A stretch of DNA of 64,000 nucleotides from Raphanus sativus (GCF_000801105.2 NC_079512.1:38705848-38769847); one strand, 5' to 3'. Positions 23,330 through 35,861 are shown, counted from the first letter of the stretch. Notes: generated by a model from the letters alone, not told the origin. Made by a program: numbers and translations.

Positions 23330-24812
23330 TCTCTATAATATTATTTGAGAAGTCAGTTTCCTATGTGTCGCACTCACATTAGTTCTCACGATGGTTGATT
23401 ACAATGATATCCTTAATGAATCAAATATGTCTAATTACCTTATTAAAAATATTTATGTTTTCCTTTTTATTGTTGTTTCCTTTTCTTTATATAATAAAGA
23501 GAATTTAAAATATCTTAAAACGAAAAATATATATTAATATAATATGATTCATTAAAAGTAAAGTTTACAAAATAATCTTTTGTTTCAAAGTAAAGAAATA
23601 ATCTTCCATTAAAAGAAGATAATCTTGAACAAATAATATATTTTTAAAGTAATAGGCATTTTATTTTAAATCAATCTATTTTTATAGTTATTAGAAAAAT
23701 AATTTAAATAACAGAAATAAGATATTTAATAAATAATCAATATTATTCTTTTTAGTTTAACTTAAGTTTCTTTTTTTCTATTTTTGATATAATTTCTATA
23801 ACAATATACATCATAAAATTTGAAACGAAAATATTTTTATATATAATGTGATTTCATAAAAGAGTTTACGAAAATAAACTTGGCATTAAAGTAAAATAAA
23901 TCTCTTTTAAAATTTATCAGTTATGTTCTTATACTACTTTGTACTGATCATCACTTTATTTTTTTCTGGTTTTAGTTGCAAATTAACATATAACCATTTC
24001 TTTTTCAAAATCAAAAGTGTACTTACACATTCTAAGATGAATATCCAGACTAATACAATGAATACAATTAGTTCAATTTTGTTGAATTCGATTAAAAATA
24101 GTTGTACTTTACTCTGAAGAAATATATGTAACACAATATATCCACAAAATAAGTAATTAGACCAATCCAATTTTATTTAAATCTAAAATCAAAATTTAGC
24201 AAAAACTAATATATTATAATTTATAGTAATATTTTCTTATTTTATACATATAAATTATAAAATGTCCGTACATAGATAAATCAATACAAAATTCTCAATA
24301 ATAATATACATTTATTACCAAAAAAATTCAATTAAGCTTGATTTTGTATTATTTATATATATGCATGATGTTTGAAAAGATTATTGTTGCTATTTTCATT
24401 GATGTAACTTTGAATCAATTAATAGTTAATTTTTACTATTTGATTCTCAAAACAACATTGATTAAATTATAGATATCTTAATTAAATATATATATATACA
24501 AATCTAAGACAAGAATGAATTAAATGAAATGAAAAATAAATCAAAACTGTAAAATGTAGAACAAAAATATTACTATTGAATTAGAAAAGTACATGTTATC
24601 CAATACATCCGAATAATAACCAAATAGATAAGATATTATATATTCAAAAGCATACAGATATTTTGTAAAATATTTATATTAGAGTTAGCTATAATTTGAA
24701 ATATTATGTTACAGTTTCACAGTATAAAGTAAATTAACTAAATTAACAAAATTAAATTATTTGATTAAAAAGTAAAATAAAATCCCGCTGCGTAGCGCGG
24801 GCAATTACCTAG
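23330..24812 (+). mobile_element. Non-autonomous Helitron 3, ending at the CAD gene
   Basis: The 5' end TCTCTATAATATTATTTGAG (23330) is a second Helitron 5' type, different from the other three here. The 3' end has a GC hairpin CCCGC(T)GC-gta-GCGCGGG (24784-24801, one bulged T), then CAATTAC and CTAG (24809-24812). Flanks are A (23329) and T (24813). The 1.48-kb interior is extremely AT-rich with no helicase. The 3' terminus lies only 7 bp beyond the stop codon of the convergent CAD gene, so that gene's 3' UTR must lie inside the element. Confidence 0.75.
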
Positions 24813-24819
24813 TAATTAA

Positions 24820-26475
24820 TTAAGGAGTAGGCCTCAATGTGTTGGCAACATCAATCACAAAACGGTATCTAACGTTCCCCTTCTCGAGGCGTTCCATGGC
24901 AGTGTTGACATAATCCGCAGAGATAAGCTCAATATCTGCCGTTATGTTGTGTTTACCGGCAAAATCAACCATCTCTTGAGATTCCTTTATCCCTCCTGTC
25001 ATACTTCCCACCACCGTCTTCTTCCCTGTATGTGAAACGGAAGCGTTTGTCTAAAAAATAGTAATGATGGGAGATAATGGTCAAAGACGAAATATAGGCT
25101 CTTACCTAAGATGAGAGGCAGAACCGGAAGCTCAAGTGGTTTGTCGGGTGCACCAACCATAATAAGTTTTCCCTTATATTTTAGCAAACCAAGAAGCGGA
25201 AGAATCGGATGAGTTGCAGATACGGTATCAATAATACCATCCATAGTCCCCATTGAATCCTTCATCTGTTCCGGGTCACGGCTCACCAGGAACAGATCCG
25301 CACCAAGCCGGTTAATCGCATCGTCTCTCTTACTATCTGACGTACTAATAACGGTAACCTTAGTACCCATAGCCTTGGCAAATTTCACTGCTATATGACC
25401 TAAACCGCCTAGTCCCACCACACCAATGTGGATTCCTGGCTTGTCTAGTCTGTGATACTTCATCGGTGAATAAACTGAGACCCCAGCACAGAGAAGTGGT
25501 GCGGCAGCGTCTAACGGGAGATTTTCAGGAATGCGGATGATGTAATCCTCTTCACAAACCATGTGGTCAGAGTAACCACCATGGGTCATGGTGTCATCGT
25601 AGTACTTGCCTCCGGACGTTATGATCATTTTTGGACAGAAGTTCTCTTGGTCATCGGTGCAGATATCACATGACCGGCACGAGCTGAGCATATAACCAAC
25701 TCCGACTTTGTCTCCGGCTTTGAATTTAGTCACTTTGGCTCCGACTTCAATAACCACGCCAACAATCTCATGCCTGAAACAATTTAATTCTAATTTAATG
25801 ATCATTACATATTTTCTTTTTCCTGGTTCAAACCGAGATTTTCTTATTAATTATGGAATTTTGTTCTTATTAATTAACATCTTTAATGGATAAGCTAATA
25901 ACACTATTTTCTGTTCACCATAAGACAACTATACAAAACAAGATCGAGTAGTGTCTGGAAAAGTTTGTGTCCAGGCATCAAAATTTATAACTAAAGTTAA
26001 CATGTCTCATCTCATCCGGTGCAATATACAAAAGTACTCAAATCGTCCAAAACCCAGCATTAGGTTTGCTGGGTTTACTAATTTTATTTCAATAAAATCT
26101 GGTATTAGTTCAAAAATAAAATCTGATATTAGTCGACGATTACATTTGAGTATGAAAGTGGTGTTTCTTACCCGGGGACGAGAGGGTAAGTAGTAAATCC
26201 CCACTCGTTTTTGGCCATACATACATCAGTGTGGCAAATTCCACAGAACAACACTCTGAACCTCACATCTTTCTCTCCCGTCTCCCTATACATTAATTCC
26301 ACCAAAACTTATTCTTATTCACATAAGAAAATAATTAGGTTAATACTTTTTATAGAAATTACGTAATCCATTAAGAAGAAAACTGGAACCTTCTTGAGAA
26401 ACGGAAAGGCGAGAGAACTCCGGATTCGTCTTTCGCGGCCAACCCGAACGCCTCCCTCTCAAAAACCTTCCCCAT
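24820..26475 (-). CDS. Cinnamyl/mannitol-type alcohol dehydrogenase, CAD7/CAD8-like (ELI3)
   Basis: Four exons on the minus strand (26475-26390, 26285-26172, 25773-25106, 25025-24820) give 357 residues, the normal length for this medium-chain dehydrogenase group. Catalytic zinc ligands are visible in [15 protein letters not shown] and LLCAG; the structural zinc site is [15 protein letters not shown] (four Cys). The Rossmann motif GLGGLG lies within [20 protein letters not shown]. Family enzymes reduce aromatic aldehydes with NADPH; Arabidopsis CAD7/8 (ELI3) are pathogen-inducible and have minor roles in lignin. Position corresponds to At4g37980/At4g37990. The gene is intact; its 3' flank is Helitron 3. 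Whether it is CAD7 or CAD8 cannot be decided by eye. Confidence 0.92.
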
Positions 26476-27633
26476 GATTGATAAACAACAAGAGAATAGA
26501 ACTTGGTTTTTTTGTACTAACTGAGAAGTGTAGAGATAATGAGGCGAGACACAGGTTTAATATAGGAGAAGCCTGCAGAACCAATGCTAAGAGGAGTGAG
26601 GACCATTGCCGGTATGTCATTATTTATACCGGCCATATATATACACGAAAAACCAATAATTTTCAAAAAACTATTAATGTTATCATATTGAACAAAATAT
26701 GCTTACCGAGAGTTATACTTCTACACCCCATAGTGAAAATTTCATAATAAAGAAGTTCTACTATATGATTTTTTTTTTGTATTCGAGTAGATTCGCAAGA
26801 ATCGCAACATAGTTGAAAATTTTCAACTGAACATGATGTGTTTTTTATATATAAAAGGCTTGTAAGAAACAAATATATTAGTCATAAAACTCATATTTTT
26901 GGCGGTAAGAAAAGCTTAGATTTTTAAATTTTTGGGTTTTGTCGTACAAAGGCAAAGATAAAAAGTCTTTAAAACAATTGAAGCCTAACTCATTTAACTA
27001 CATTACTAATGTCACAAGACGCGACATGGAAAATTTAAGGTCAGTATGGTTGCCCGTATCAACTGTCAACAATTAGTCCAAAAAAAACTTTGAAAGTTAT
27101 ATTCATAACTAACTTAATCCATACGTGGGAAATGTTCAACCACATATATTATAGGCAATTTTCATGCAGGATCAGTTCACTCTGACAAGTCATGTGGTGG
27201 ACCATTCCGAGTTAGGAGTCCACATGATATATGATATATCAATATACAATGCGAAGACTACGAGACAAATTGTTCTTTTCTATATTTTCATATAAATTTA
27301 ATTAACAAGAAGTCAAATAAAAGTGAGAAAAACAGGATAGAAGATAGACACTAAACCCATCACTTCAGTAAAAATGATATTGTCTCATGTTGCTAAAAAA
27401 TGATCTTGTCTCAGCAAGAAGTCAAAATACAGAAGACAAAAAACAACAGGGTATAATAGATATGAAACCCACTAGTTAAATAATGATAGTTGTGTGATAT
27501 GAAACCCACTACTTCAATAACAAAGGGATTGTGGAATATATGGGAATCATGATCATATCTCTAACCATGTTGTTCATATACAGATCACATCTAAAGTTTT
27601 AAAATAAAAATAATAATATATAATAATATATAA
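26476..27633. other. Intergenic between the two CAD genes
   Basis: AT-rich. A micro-insertion lies at 27370-27413. A 16-bp direct repeat GATATGAAACCCACTA (27459-27474 and 27496-27511) encloses 21 bases with no A tail. Nothing coding seen. Confidence 0.45.
27370..27413 (+). mobile_element. Short A-tailed insertion with TSD (4)
   Basis: AAAAATGATATTGTCTCA (27370-27387) and AAAAATGATCTTGTCTCA (27396-27413) are 18-bp copies with one mismatch, separated by TGTTGCTA. The A run is shared with the second repeat, so the insert is TGTTGCT plus A tail. Confidence 0.5.
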
Positions 27634-28286
27634 CTAGATCTTGACCCGCGCTTTGGAAGCGCGGAATATTTTACGATGAAAATTCACTAATAACTTAACA
27701 AATATTTTGGTAATTTTTAAAGAGTGTGTATTTCAAATATTTTTGTATTTAAATCAGTGTTTTTAAATTCAACCCGATTGTGATTATACCGGTTAATTCG
27801 GCGATCTGACAATTCAATTTAAGTTTTTAAAAAATTCATATTAAAAAATCACTAAAACCTGAGACTAACCGATTAAACTGATGGATGACCGATATATAAT
27901 CTAAGTTGATTTAAATTGTAATATTTTCATAATTTGTAATCTTATAATCCAAAATTTAAAGCTCATTATTTTGCAATTTATGAAATTATGACGTTTCTAG
28001 AAAATTTTAAAGAGAAAATGATAGATATAAAATAACTAAAATTAATTATTGTATTGTTTGGAAACATTGATAGTAGTATAAAAATATATTGTTTGGAAAC
28101 ATTAATAGTAGTATAAAGAAATAAGTATATTATTTGAAAACATGGATAGTAGTATAAAAGTATAAAGAAAGGAACATTAGTGATTTAATGTATGTTTAAC
28201 TATAAAGTATAAAAGTGTATTTAATTTAAAAACTTACAAAATAAATGTTAGGTCCAACAGAATGTTTCTGTTTTAATAAGATAAGA
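27634..28286 (-). mobile_element. Non-autonomous Helitron 4
   Basis: On the minus strand it begins TCTTATCTTATTAAAACAG (from 28286) and ends with a perfect 8-bp hairpin, CCGCGCTT-cca-AAGCGCGG in that orientation (27646-27664), then GTCAAGAT and CTAG (27634-27637). A and T flanks are present. Inside are three copies of a unit with TTTGGAAACATTGATAGTAG (28055-28160, last copy diverged). At 653 bp it is the smallest Helitron here. Confidence 0.8.
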
Positions 28287-28473
28287 TAACTAACCAAATT
28301 ATTTGAAACATCCTAGCTTATGAAAATCAAACCTTTCGTTTTCGTCCTAGTGACAATCACTTGAATTACATTCATTTGATTAAATTCAGTTTATTTGGAA
28401 AACAAATGCTCCCATTTTGAGACTGTGATTACAATCCAAACTAATGACATGGAGTAAACATAAAAGATCGAGT

Positions 28474-31320
28474 TTAAGATCGAGTAACAGCCAAAGTGTT
28501 CGCAATGTCAATGACAAAACGATATCTAACATCTCCCTTTGCAAGTCTATCCATGGCGGTGTTCACATACTCCATGGATATGGTCTCAATCTCTGCTTTT
28601 ATTCCATGCTCAGCGGCAAAATTAATCATCTCTTGCGTCTCTTTGATTCCTCCAATAGCACTTCCCGCAATTGATTTCCGTCCTGTTAAATCACGGCTTT
28701 TTTTATTTTAATGTTCTAAAGGCTGAATAAACATATGAATATAGTGGCTACTCGTTAGGGTTATACGCATACCCAGGATTAAGGAAAATGCATGTAGATC
28801 AAATGGCTTCTCCATTGCACCGAGTAGAACAAGTTTACCGTTGGGTTTGAGTAGTCCAACTAATGGTAAAATCGGATGTGATGCAGAAACCGTATCGATT
28901 ATACCATCCATAGTTCCCATTGCACCCTGACATAATATAAACTCACTAATTAAAGCTCGATATAAGTATTACATTAAAACTAATAGTTTTTATGTTTTAC
29001 CTGCATTTGGTCTTCATCAGTACTGACCAAGAACCCATCAGCTCCAAAATTTTCAAGAGCATCCTTAGATTTCCCAGCTGTCGAACTAACCACCGTGACT
29101 TTACTCCCAAATGCTTTAGCAAACCTCACCCCAATGTGTCCGAGACCCCCTAGCCCCACGATTCCGACATGTTTCCCCGGTCCGGCCAGTCCAAAGTACT
29201 TCATAGGACTATACATCGAGATGCCTATATATAATAGATAAACAACATTTACGTATCACCTTACAAAGATTACACAAATTTAGAAACAGTTTAGATCAAT
29301 AAAATGTGTGTACTTTGAATATAGAAATGAAAATATCATTATATATTTTTGGTATCTGAAATAAGTATATCGAATTCATACGGACCAATAAGTCTACAAG
29401 ATGTACATAATGCGGATCAATAATATAATGATTTAGTGATCTTCCAAATGAAACGTAACTATTTTGAACTGATATATACCTGCACAAAGCAAAGGTGCGG
29501 CCGAAGCGAGAGGCAACGGGTGCGGGATTTTGACGGCGTAACGTTCGTCGACAACGATGTGATCAGAGTATCCACCATAGTTAACCGTTCCGTCGTAGTG
29601 AACTCCGTTATAGGTTGCGACTGCTTTAGTGCAGTAGTTTTCTTGATCTTCACGGCAGCTCTCGCACGTGCGACATGAATCTACAATGCATCCCACACCG
29701 ATTTTGTCTCCAATATTGAATTTACTCACTTTCCTCCCTATCTCAGTCACTTCTCCGACGATCTCGTGACTACAATATACAATCACACGTTTGTGTATAT
29801 CTTACAATGATATGAAACATTGCATGTTATTTTAGGCAAAAAAAACATTGCATGTTATTGAAAGAGCATTTATTTTGTTACGAGAATTAAAATAATACTC
29901 AAAAGATCACAAACAGTAATACAGTATGATCTTTATAAATAAGACTGTAGTCATTCTTTTTTTTAAAGTTTGGTCAGATCAGTTTTACCATGATATGACG
30001 AATTTCTCGTTTAGTGAATTTTTTTTTGGGTCAAGTTTTCATACTTTTTTTATTTCTTCTTCCCAAACGAAATACCATTACTTTTTTTTTTGAAATACCA
30101 TTACTTGTTTAGTTCTATCATCTTATTTGAATTATTATTATTATATATATATATACACACTTTCAAACTAAAATGCTGAAAAAGTTGACAATAAGAAAAG
30201 TGATAGAATTTCATTTTGATCGTTTTTGTTGAAGTTCCATATCGACAATATTCATATTCATTTATAATAGTCACTATATCTTAATCGTTTATCAGAACAA
30301 AAATAGAGAGAGAGAGTGTGTAAGCTTATAAGTCAACTTGACAAAAGAAGAAAGGCTAGTACTAATAGTCAACTCGAAGTAATGGTGGTAGTAATGGAGG
30401 TGAGTGCTCATTTTGGCAAAACTCATGTGAGAGTGATAATTGATTTACCTAACTAATAATTTTTAATTTAGCCAAATGAAAAAAGCTAGGTAAGTGCTCC
30501 ACTATAAAAAGTGGGCAAACAGAAAATCGCCACATTTAATTCCACTCAATTATTATTTGTTCTCTAATAAGTAATTTTACCAGCCAAATCGACTATTTTA
30601 GTATTTTCTGAAACACATGGCAAAATAGTATATCACCAATACCCAATACACTTTTGATTAGTAAACTATAATCCAGGTTAAACTAAGCAATTCATAAAGA
30701 TAAACCTACAAAAGTAAAGTTTACCTGTATATTTTCAACATTATGAACCAAACAAGAGGCTCTTGGTATAATCATAAACTATTGAAACTACTATAAACCA
30801 AACTTTGGCTTTCTTGACAAGTGTTTCTCGATCAAATTATTTATTGCTAAATGTCCAAAATTCAAATATGTGGATTTACTGGGAAATTAATCTTGAAAAA
30901 AAAACACTACTGGACTATATAGACGCTTGATTTTAACGCAGTGATAATTTGTTATATCTAAAGAATCTATAAATAATTAGATTTTGAGAAGAAGAAAGAC
31001 AAGAAATTGCGTACCCAGGAACTAAAGGGTAAATAGAGGAATGCCATTCGTTCTTGAGACAATGGAGATCACTATGACATACTCCACAGTATAACACCTT
31101 CACTCTCACGTCTTCTTCTCCTGTTTCTCTGCGCATATATCATCATGTAACAACTTCACCATCAAAGTTACATTAATCATTTATCATGTAACATCATCAT
31201 CATCAGTACTCATTCATCTTACCTTCTAGAAAAGACAAAGGGAGAGAGATGGCCTGAGGAGTCCCTTGCGGCCCAACCCAACGCCTCTACGCTCTGATAT
31301 TTCTTTCCTAATCTCTCCAT
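28474..31320 (-). CDS. Cinnamyl alcohol dehydrogenase, CAD6-like
   Basis: Six exons on the minus strand (31320-31223, 31128-31015, 29769-29480, 29224-29001, 28926-28773, 28682-28474) give 362 residues. Zinc-binding motifs are complete: [20 protein letters not shown] for the catalytic metal and [15 protein letters not shown] for the structural one; GLGGLG marks the NADP fold. It aligns with the CAD gene at 24.8 kb over the full length but has two extra introns in the distal half (29225-29479 and 28927-29000), while both share the first two intron positions and the last. Corresponds to At4g37970. Its 1.25-kb second intron carries two micro-insertions. Substrate preference among aromatic alcohols is not readable from sequence. 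Confidence 0.92.
29817..29859 (+). mobile_element. Short A-tailed insertion with TSD (5)
   Basis: ACATTGCATGTTATT at 29817-29831 and 29845-29859 (15 bp, identical) around the insert TTAGGC plus an A run. It lies in intron 2 of the CAD6-like gene. Confidence 0.75.
30069..30106 (-). mobile_element. Short A-tailed insertion with TSD (6)
   Basis: GAAATACCATTACTT at 30069-30083 and 30092-30106 (15 bp, identical) around eight T: a pure poly(A) insert on the minus strand. It lies in intron 2 of the CAD6-like gene. Confidence 0.7.
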
Positions 31321-31470
31321 CTCACTCTTTTTCTCTCTCTAATTTCGAGCAATTAACAAGGGACCAGATAACCTACCTATCTTAATTATATATATGGGAA
31401 TAAATAGGATCTAAACGTTGTCGTTTATTCGAGAACTATTGTTTTGACTTTCGGTATGACACATGATCAA

Positions 31471-31519
31471 AGCATGTACTAAATTTTTTGACCCAAAAAA
31501 AAAGCATGTACTAAATTTT
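31471..31519 (+). mobile_element. Short A-tailed insertion with TSD (7)
   Basis: AGCATGTACTAAATTTT at 31471-31487 and 31503-31519 (17 bp, identical) around TTGACCC plus eight A. This is the clearest member of the set. Confidence 0.8.
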
Positions 31520-31700
31520 AATAGAATTCTACATGAGTCATTCATTTTTTTACCTTTCATTTCTTTGAACAACTTTTCTTACTTTTCATTTTTTTGAAGT
31601 ACTTTTTTTTACATTTCATATATGTACTTCTTCCCAGATATATCTAAGAATATAAAATTATTATACATTTAGATATACTACCATGATTATTAGTGTTGTA

Positions 31701-31963
31701 CTCTCTCCATTTCATAAAATTACATATTCTAGAGAAAAACTTTGTTTCAAAAAGATCTATTTTTTTTTTTACATTTTCAATGTATATTTTATTTATTAAT
31801 TGTAAACTTCGAAAAATTTAATTGCACTTATTTGATTTTTATTGGTTTAAAATTATAGGAAAAAAATAATCACAAAAAATTATACATATATAAAAGAAAT
31901 TTAATATGTTTTATTAATATGTGCGAAAAATCTAAAATATGTAACATTTTGAAATGGAGGGAG
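31701..31963. mobile_element. Stowaway-like MITE
   Basis: 263 bp flanked by TA on both sides. Ends are CTCTCTCCATTTCATAAAAT and, inverted, CTCCCTCCATTTCAAAATGT; similarity runs about 33 bases. TA target site and CTCCCTCC termini are typical of Tc1/mariner-derived MITEs. A relative is at 59088-59363. Confidence 0.8.
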
Positions 31964-33008
31964 TACTATTTATCTGTTAAAAGATCGCATATATAGTGTT
32001 ACTTGAGGGACACACACGATTGTTCGAATTTGAATAAGTTATCACTAGCCCTTAGCAATTTTACATGAGCATTGATAATGTGCGTTAGTATGTATAACGC
32101 TTGAATTCCATGTTTACCGATCGCAATATCACAACCTATTAACCCGATCATGAAAATAGGATTGGGTTTAGCTTCCTTACTGAAACAAATCCAGTCTGTG
32201 TTATATTGAATACGCTTTCCCACGTCGTTGCTTTATATGTCTCATTTCCACTCACTGTCACTAGGAAGTGGGCTCGCAAGTAGTATGTCATAATGTGGGC
32301 TCGCAAGTGTATATTATTGGACTTTTCTGTTGTGGACTTGTGGGCTCCCAACTAGTAGTATGTCATAAGATCATTCTTCGTTAAAAATTGAAATATATCA
32401 TTTACGTGTAAATATTTTTAAACGTTTCCATCCGAAGTAAACAGACGAAGTTATCTAGGTTACATTGATTGGAGACTTGGGTAGAAGCACAGAGAACACT
32501 ATCGAGGGATTACTAAGTTTAGGCTTCAGGGTTTCTGGGCCTTAAGACTAATAAGGGAAGTTCGTACGTTGCATCGAGTCTTGGCACTAGTCCATAGAGA
32601 TTATGCAAATAATCGGTAAATATTACATAGATATAGTATATATAACCTATGTGTGTGTGTGTGTGTGTGTCTGTAAATGAACACTTCGTATATATATTTT
32701 ATGGTCTGCCTCGTTGGATTTAATCATATATGTAATTTTATAGCCTGTTTTCATGTAAATACAAGAATGGTCGTTATACCACAACCAAAATTTAAATTCG
32801 TTGTAATCAACATAGTTAGAAAATAGTTAATACTTCAGCTAGTCTTATAATCTTATTCATACATTCGAAACTGGACATACTTAAAATTTCTGAACACAAA
32901 TAATAATCTAAGATCTTAGTCTATAAATGTATTAAATAAGAAGGCAATTACAAAACTAATCCAGAAATAAATATAATAATAAATAAAATTTATAAATTAA
33001 TTATCTAT

Positions 33009-33108
33009 NNNNNNNNNNNNNNNNNNNNNNNNNNNNNNNNNNNNNNNNNNNNNNNNNNNNNNNNNNNNNNNNNNNNNNNNNNNNNNNNNNNNNNNNNNNN
33101 NNNNNNNN
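33009..33108. other. Assembly gap, 100 N
   Basis: Exactly 100 undetermined bases, the usual placeholder for unknown size. The flanks are AT-rich, non-coding sequence. Confidence 0.95.
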
Positions 33109-34770
33109 CCCAGTATATAAAAGTGGATCATATATACATTTCATAATATATAGTCTATATATACATATTAGATTTCTGATATTTTTAGCTTATATATATA
33201 TATATATATATGTATCACCATAGGTGATTAGTTTATGACATCTCTTCAGCAAAAAGGAATATATATAGGCATATATATATTATGATATCTTCCAGAATTT
33301 TATTTTAAGTACATCCACACTTCACCTACCGTTAGTGTTAACTCTTTTTCCAGCATATAAATACTGTATAGGTAAGATTACTCTAAAGGAAAGCCAGATC
33401 GATCAAATATTATGATCGATTGAATTAATTAATTTGTAGATGACAAATGCATTCTTGAGTAAAAATTAATTGTCAATTCCTTTTGAGCTAAACTCAATAA
33501 TGGAACACACTATCGCTTTAAATCATGCTCTCACATTTCGTGGATTACTTTAAGAATCATGTAAGGAATCATTATTTGAACTATAAAATTTTAATATGCT
33601 AGTGAGTTATGATGACATTTTCAACTAGTGTTACCGTTGATCTCGACTCCTTTGTTTATCATATGAAAATATTAAATCATGGTATATCCTTAAGTTTCAG
33701 CTTTCGATACCAGTTGATTTGGCTGTCCAAAAATAAAAACAATTCCAATAGATTTACGTTGGTAATAAAGTGTATCCGACTTAAAATTCTTTCCGTTGTA
33801 ACAGAGTACAAATTGCAATCAGAGAAGAACATGTAAAAATGAAATAATGGCCAACAACTTTGGAACATTTGGTACAATTACCACCAGTCTTCAAGTTCCA
33901 ATGCCATTTTTTCAGCTCGACCTTTGCAATTGCTAACTATAATAATTATCTTCGGAAATCTATAAAAGAGGATAAAATTTAAAACTTTATAGACCGAAAG
34001 ATCATGTGGGATTTAATTTTTAAAACGTCAAAAGGGACAACACCTCTTATCTTCTTTTCTTGGTCTGATCAATAATCTAAATAAGGTTAATTATCATTCA
34101 CACTATTACTCTGAGCTAGTATCCTCTCACGTGAACTTGATAGCATTGACCAGAAAATATATTGTATACAACTAACAGGTGTTTTACATTCATGCCTTTT
34201 TGGAAAATGTTATCATGAAAATATGGAAATTTACGGTAACAATTCAAACGTACATAATGGATAATTACAAATCTCCAAGCTTCCTCCCAGAACCGGTCCT
34301 AAAAATATGGAAACTAGAAGCCAAAAATTAACGATTATGTGGCCGACCAGGTTCGAACCCATGATCTCATCGTGCTAGTTGATAGATATATAAGTTATCA
34401 TGCTAAAACAAAATTTGATACACGCTTAAGTGGTATGACATAGCTAAGTTGGCGTAAACTGTAAAGTTACAAGAATCACCTGAGAAAACTATATAAAAAC
34501 TATATTAAATAAACAAATAGCTAGGTACTTATAGAATAATATTCATACACATGAGCATGATTAATGAATACATATCTGATATTCGAAAACAGGTTGTCAG
34601 TAGGGTGTGGTAATAAACACTAAAAACTTTCGTAAGCAAATATTTTTATCAATGTTTAGGTCATCTGTGAAACCTATTATTTTTTTTGGTATTGGGCAAT
34701 TAGCTTATTGATTGTAGCTTATATAGTTATATACATGTGTTTGTCTAGTCATTGCAAACATTTTATCTTT

Positions 34771-34808
34771 AAGAAGGGTTCTTATGTTTGCTCAAAAAAA
34801 GAAGGGTT
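34771..34808 (+). mobile_element. Short A-tailed insertion with TSD (8)
   Basis: AAGAAGGGTT occurs at 34771-34780 and 34799-34808 around CTTATGTTTGCTC plus an A run. If one mismatch is allowed the duplication extends to 15 bp. Weaker than most of the set. Confidence 0.45.
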
Positions 34809-34961
34809 ATTATATAGTAAATTAAGAAATAAAAACACAACTACAGATATATATATATATATATAGAGGGCTCTTTACAGAAACAAAATAAACAACGAAT
34901 GAAATTGTCTGAAATTTTCTTTCTGAACTTCAAATATCTAGAAAACTAAAGCTTGGAACTT

Positions 34962-35861
34962 AATCAAATTGAAGATTAACTTGAATAATCGGGAAAAAAC
35001 CTCTCTCTACAAAAGAATTCTCTCCCTTCTCTCTAGAGCACCGGCGAGAAACTAATTGTCTCCGGCCGACGGGTGGGCTCCGACAGCCACCGTCGGTCCG
35101 GCCTCTTTGATCTCCTCGTTTTTTATTTTCTTTGCTCGGCTTTTCTGTGTTTTTTTTTGTTTTTCCGGCGTTATATCGCTTGCATGATGGACGGTCGGCC
35201 TCGTCTCCGACGCTGCACCTTGTCGATGAGGGTGAACGGTCGGCTCTCTGTTTCTGCGTCGCACGGTCTCTCCGGCGTCGACGGCAGCTCTTGTTGGATT
35301 CCGGTTTCCGGCTGTGACTTGGTGGTGTTTGCGGCTTCGCTTCAGGAGGATCGAGAGTATTCTCCGGTGAAGGAAGCGATGGGATAGTGAAGAAGACTTC
35401 GCGGGCTCTGGCTAAGAACTCGGAATTGGCTTCGATGTTTCTCTCCAATCAAAGAGTCCCGGTGAAGATGATGGGTGAAGTTTATGTCTCCGGCGTGTTT
35501 CCGGAGGACAAGTCTCAGAGGTTTGGATTTGGATTGCTCCGACGATCAGAGAGTTTGATCGGTTGTTTCCCCGGCGTTTGTTCCGTCGTTTGGTCGACCA
35601 AGCAGAAGCGGTTGTGACATGTGCCCAAGTGGGGCAGTGTTGCCTAACACGTGGGAGGTGACCTCGACGCGTGGACACGCTGACCTTCGATTAGGGTTTG
35701 TTCTTGGGCCTAACATTTTCTCTGTAGTTTGGGCCTCTCGGGTTGTGTAGTTTTCGGGTTTGTATGGTTTTGTCCGGTTTGGACTTGTAATCTTTTGGGC
35801 CTTCGAGCTTTTGTTAATACAATACTTTTAGATGGCAAAAAAAAAATCAAATTGAAGATTA
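34962..35861 (+). mobile_element. Poly(A)-tailed retroposon, Sadhu-like
   Basis: A GC-rich 866-bp body (34979-35844) is flanked by a perfect 17-bp target-site duplication, AATCAAATTGAAGATTA (34962-34978 and 35845-35861), and ends TAGATGGC plus an A run. No reading frame spans it; the longest ones, on either strand, lack recognisable domains. Length, poly(A), duplication and lack of coding capacity match Sadhu retroposons described in Arabidopsis. The start (CTCTCTACAAAAG...CTCTCTAGAGC) and the end resemble the minus-strand element at 56.3-57.1 kb. Retrocopy of an unknown transcript is the alternative. Confidence 0.7.

Larger units (their letters stand above)
31966..34961. other. Gene-free AT-rich DNA with microsatellites and a scaffold gap
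   Basis: Contains a local repeat of GTGGGCTCGCAAG (32268 and 32295, a variant at 32340), a (GT)n tract at 32650-32670, (TA)n tracts near 33191-33211 and 34848-34864, and the gap at 33009-33108. A micro-insertion lies at 34771. No protein-coding frame of quality was found. Confidence 0.45.

Noticed and set aside
27459..27511. 16-bp direct repeat GATATGAAACCCACTA around 21 bases
   Set aside because: The enclosed bases lack an A tail and a related copy of the repeat lies nearby at about 27350, so local tandem duplication fits better.
30010..30030. T run followed by GGGTCAA, like the tail of micro-insertion 7
   Set aside because: No direct repeat could be found on both sides, so it was not counted in the set.
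34340..34400. tRNA-like B box (GGTTCGAACC) suggesting another SINE or tRNA
   Set aside because: No matching A box at the right spacing on either strand, no cloverleaf and no flanking duplication.
34960..35448. 162-codon minus-strand reading frame, Arg/Ser/Pro-rich
   Set aside because: It is the antisense of the GC-rich retroposon body and has no domain; the duplication and poly(A) explain the locus.
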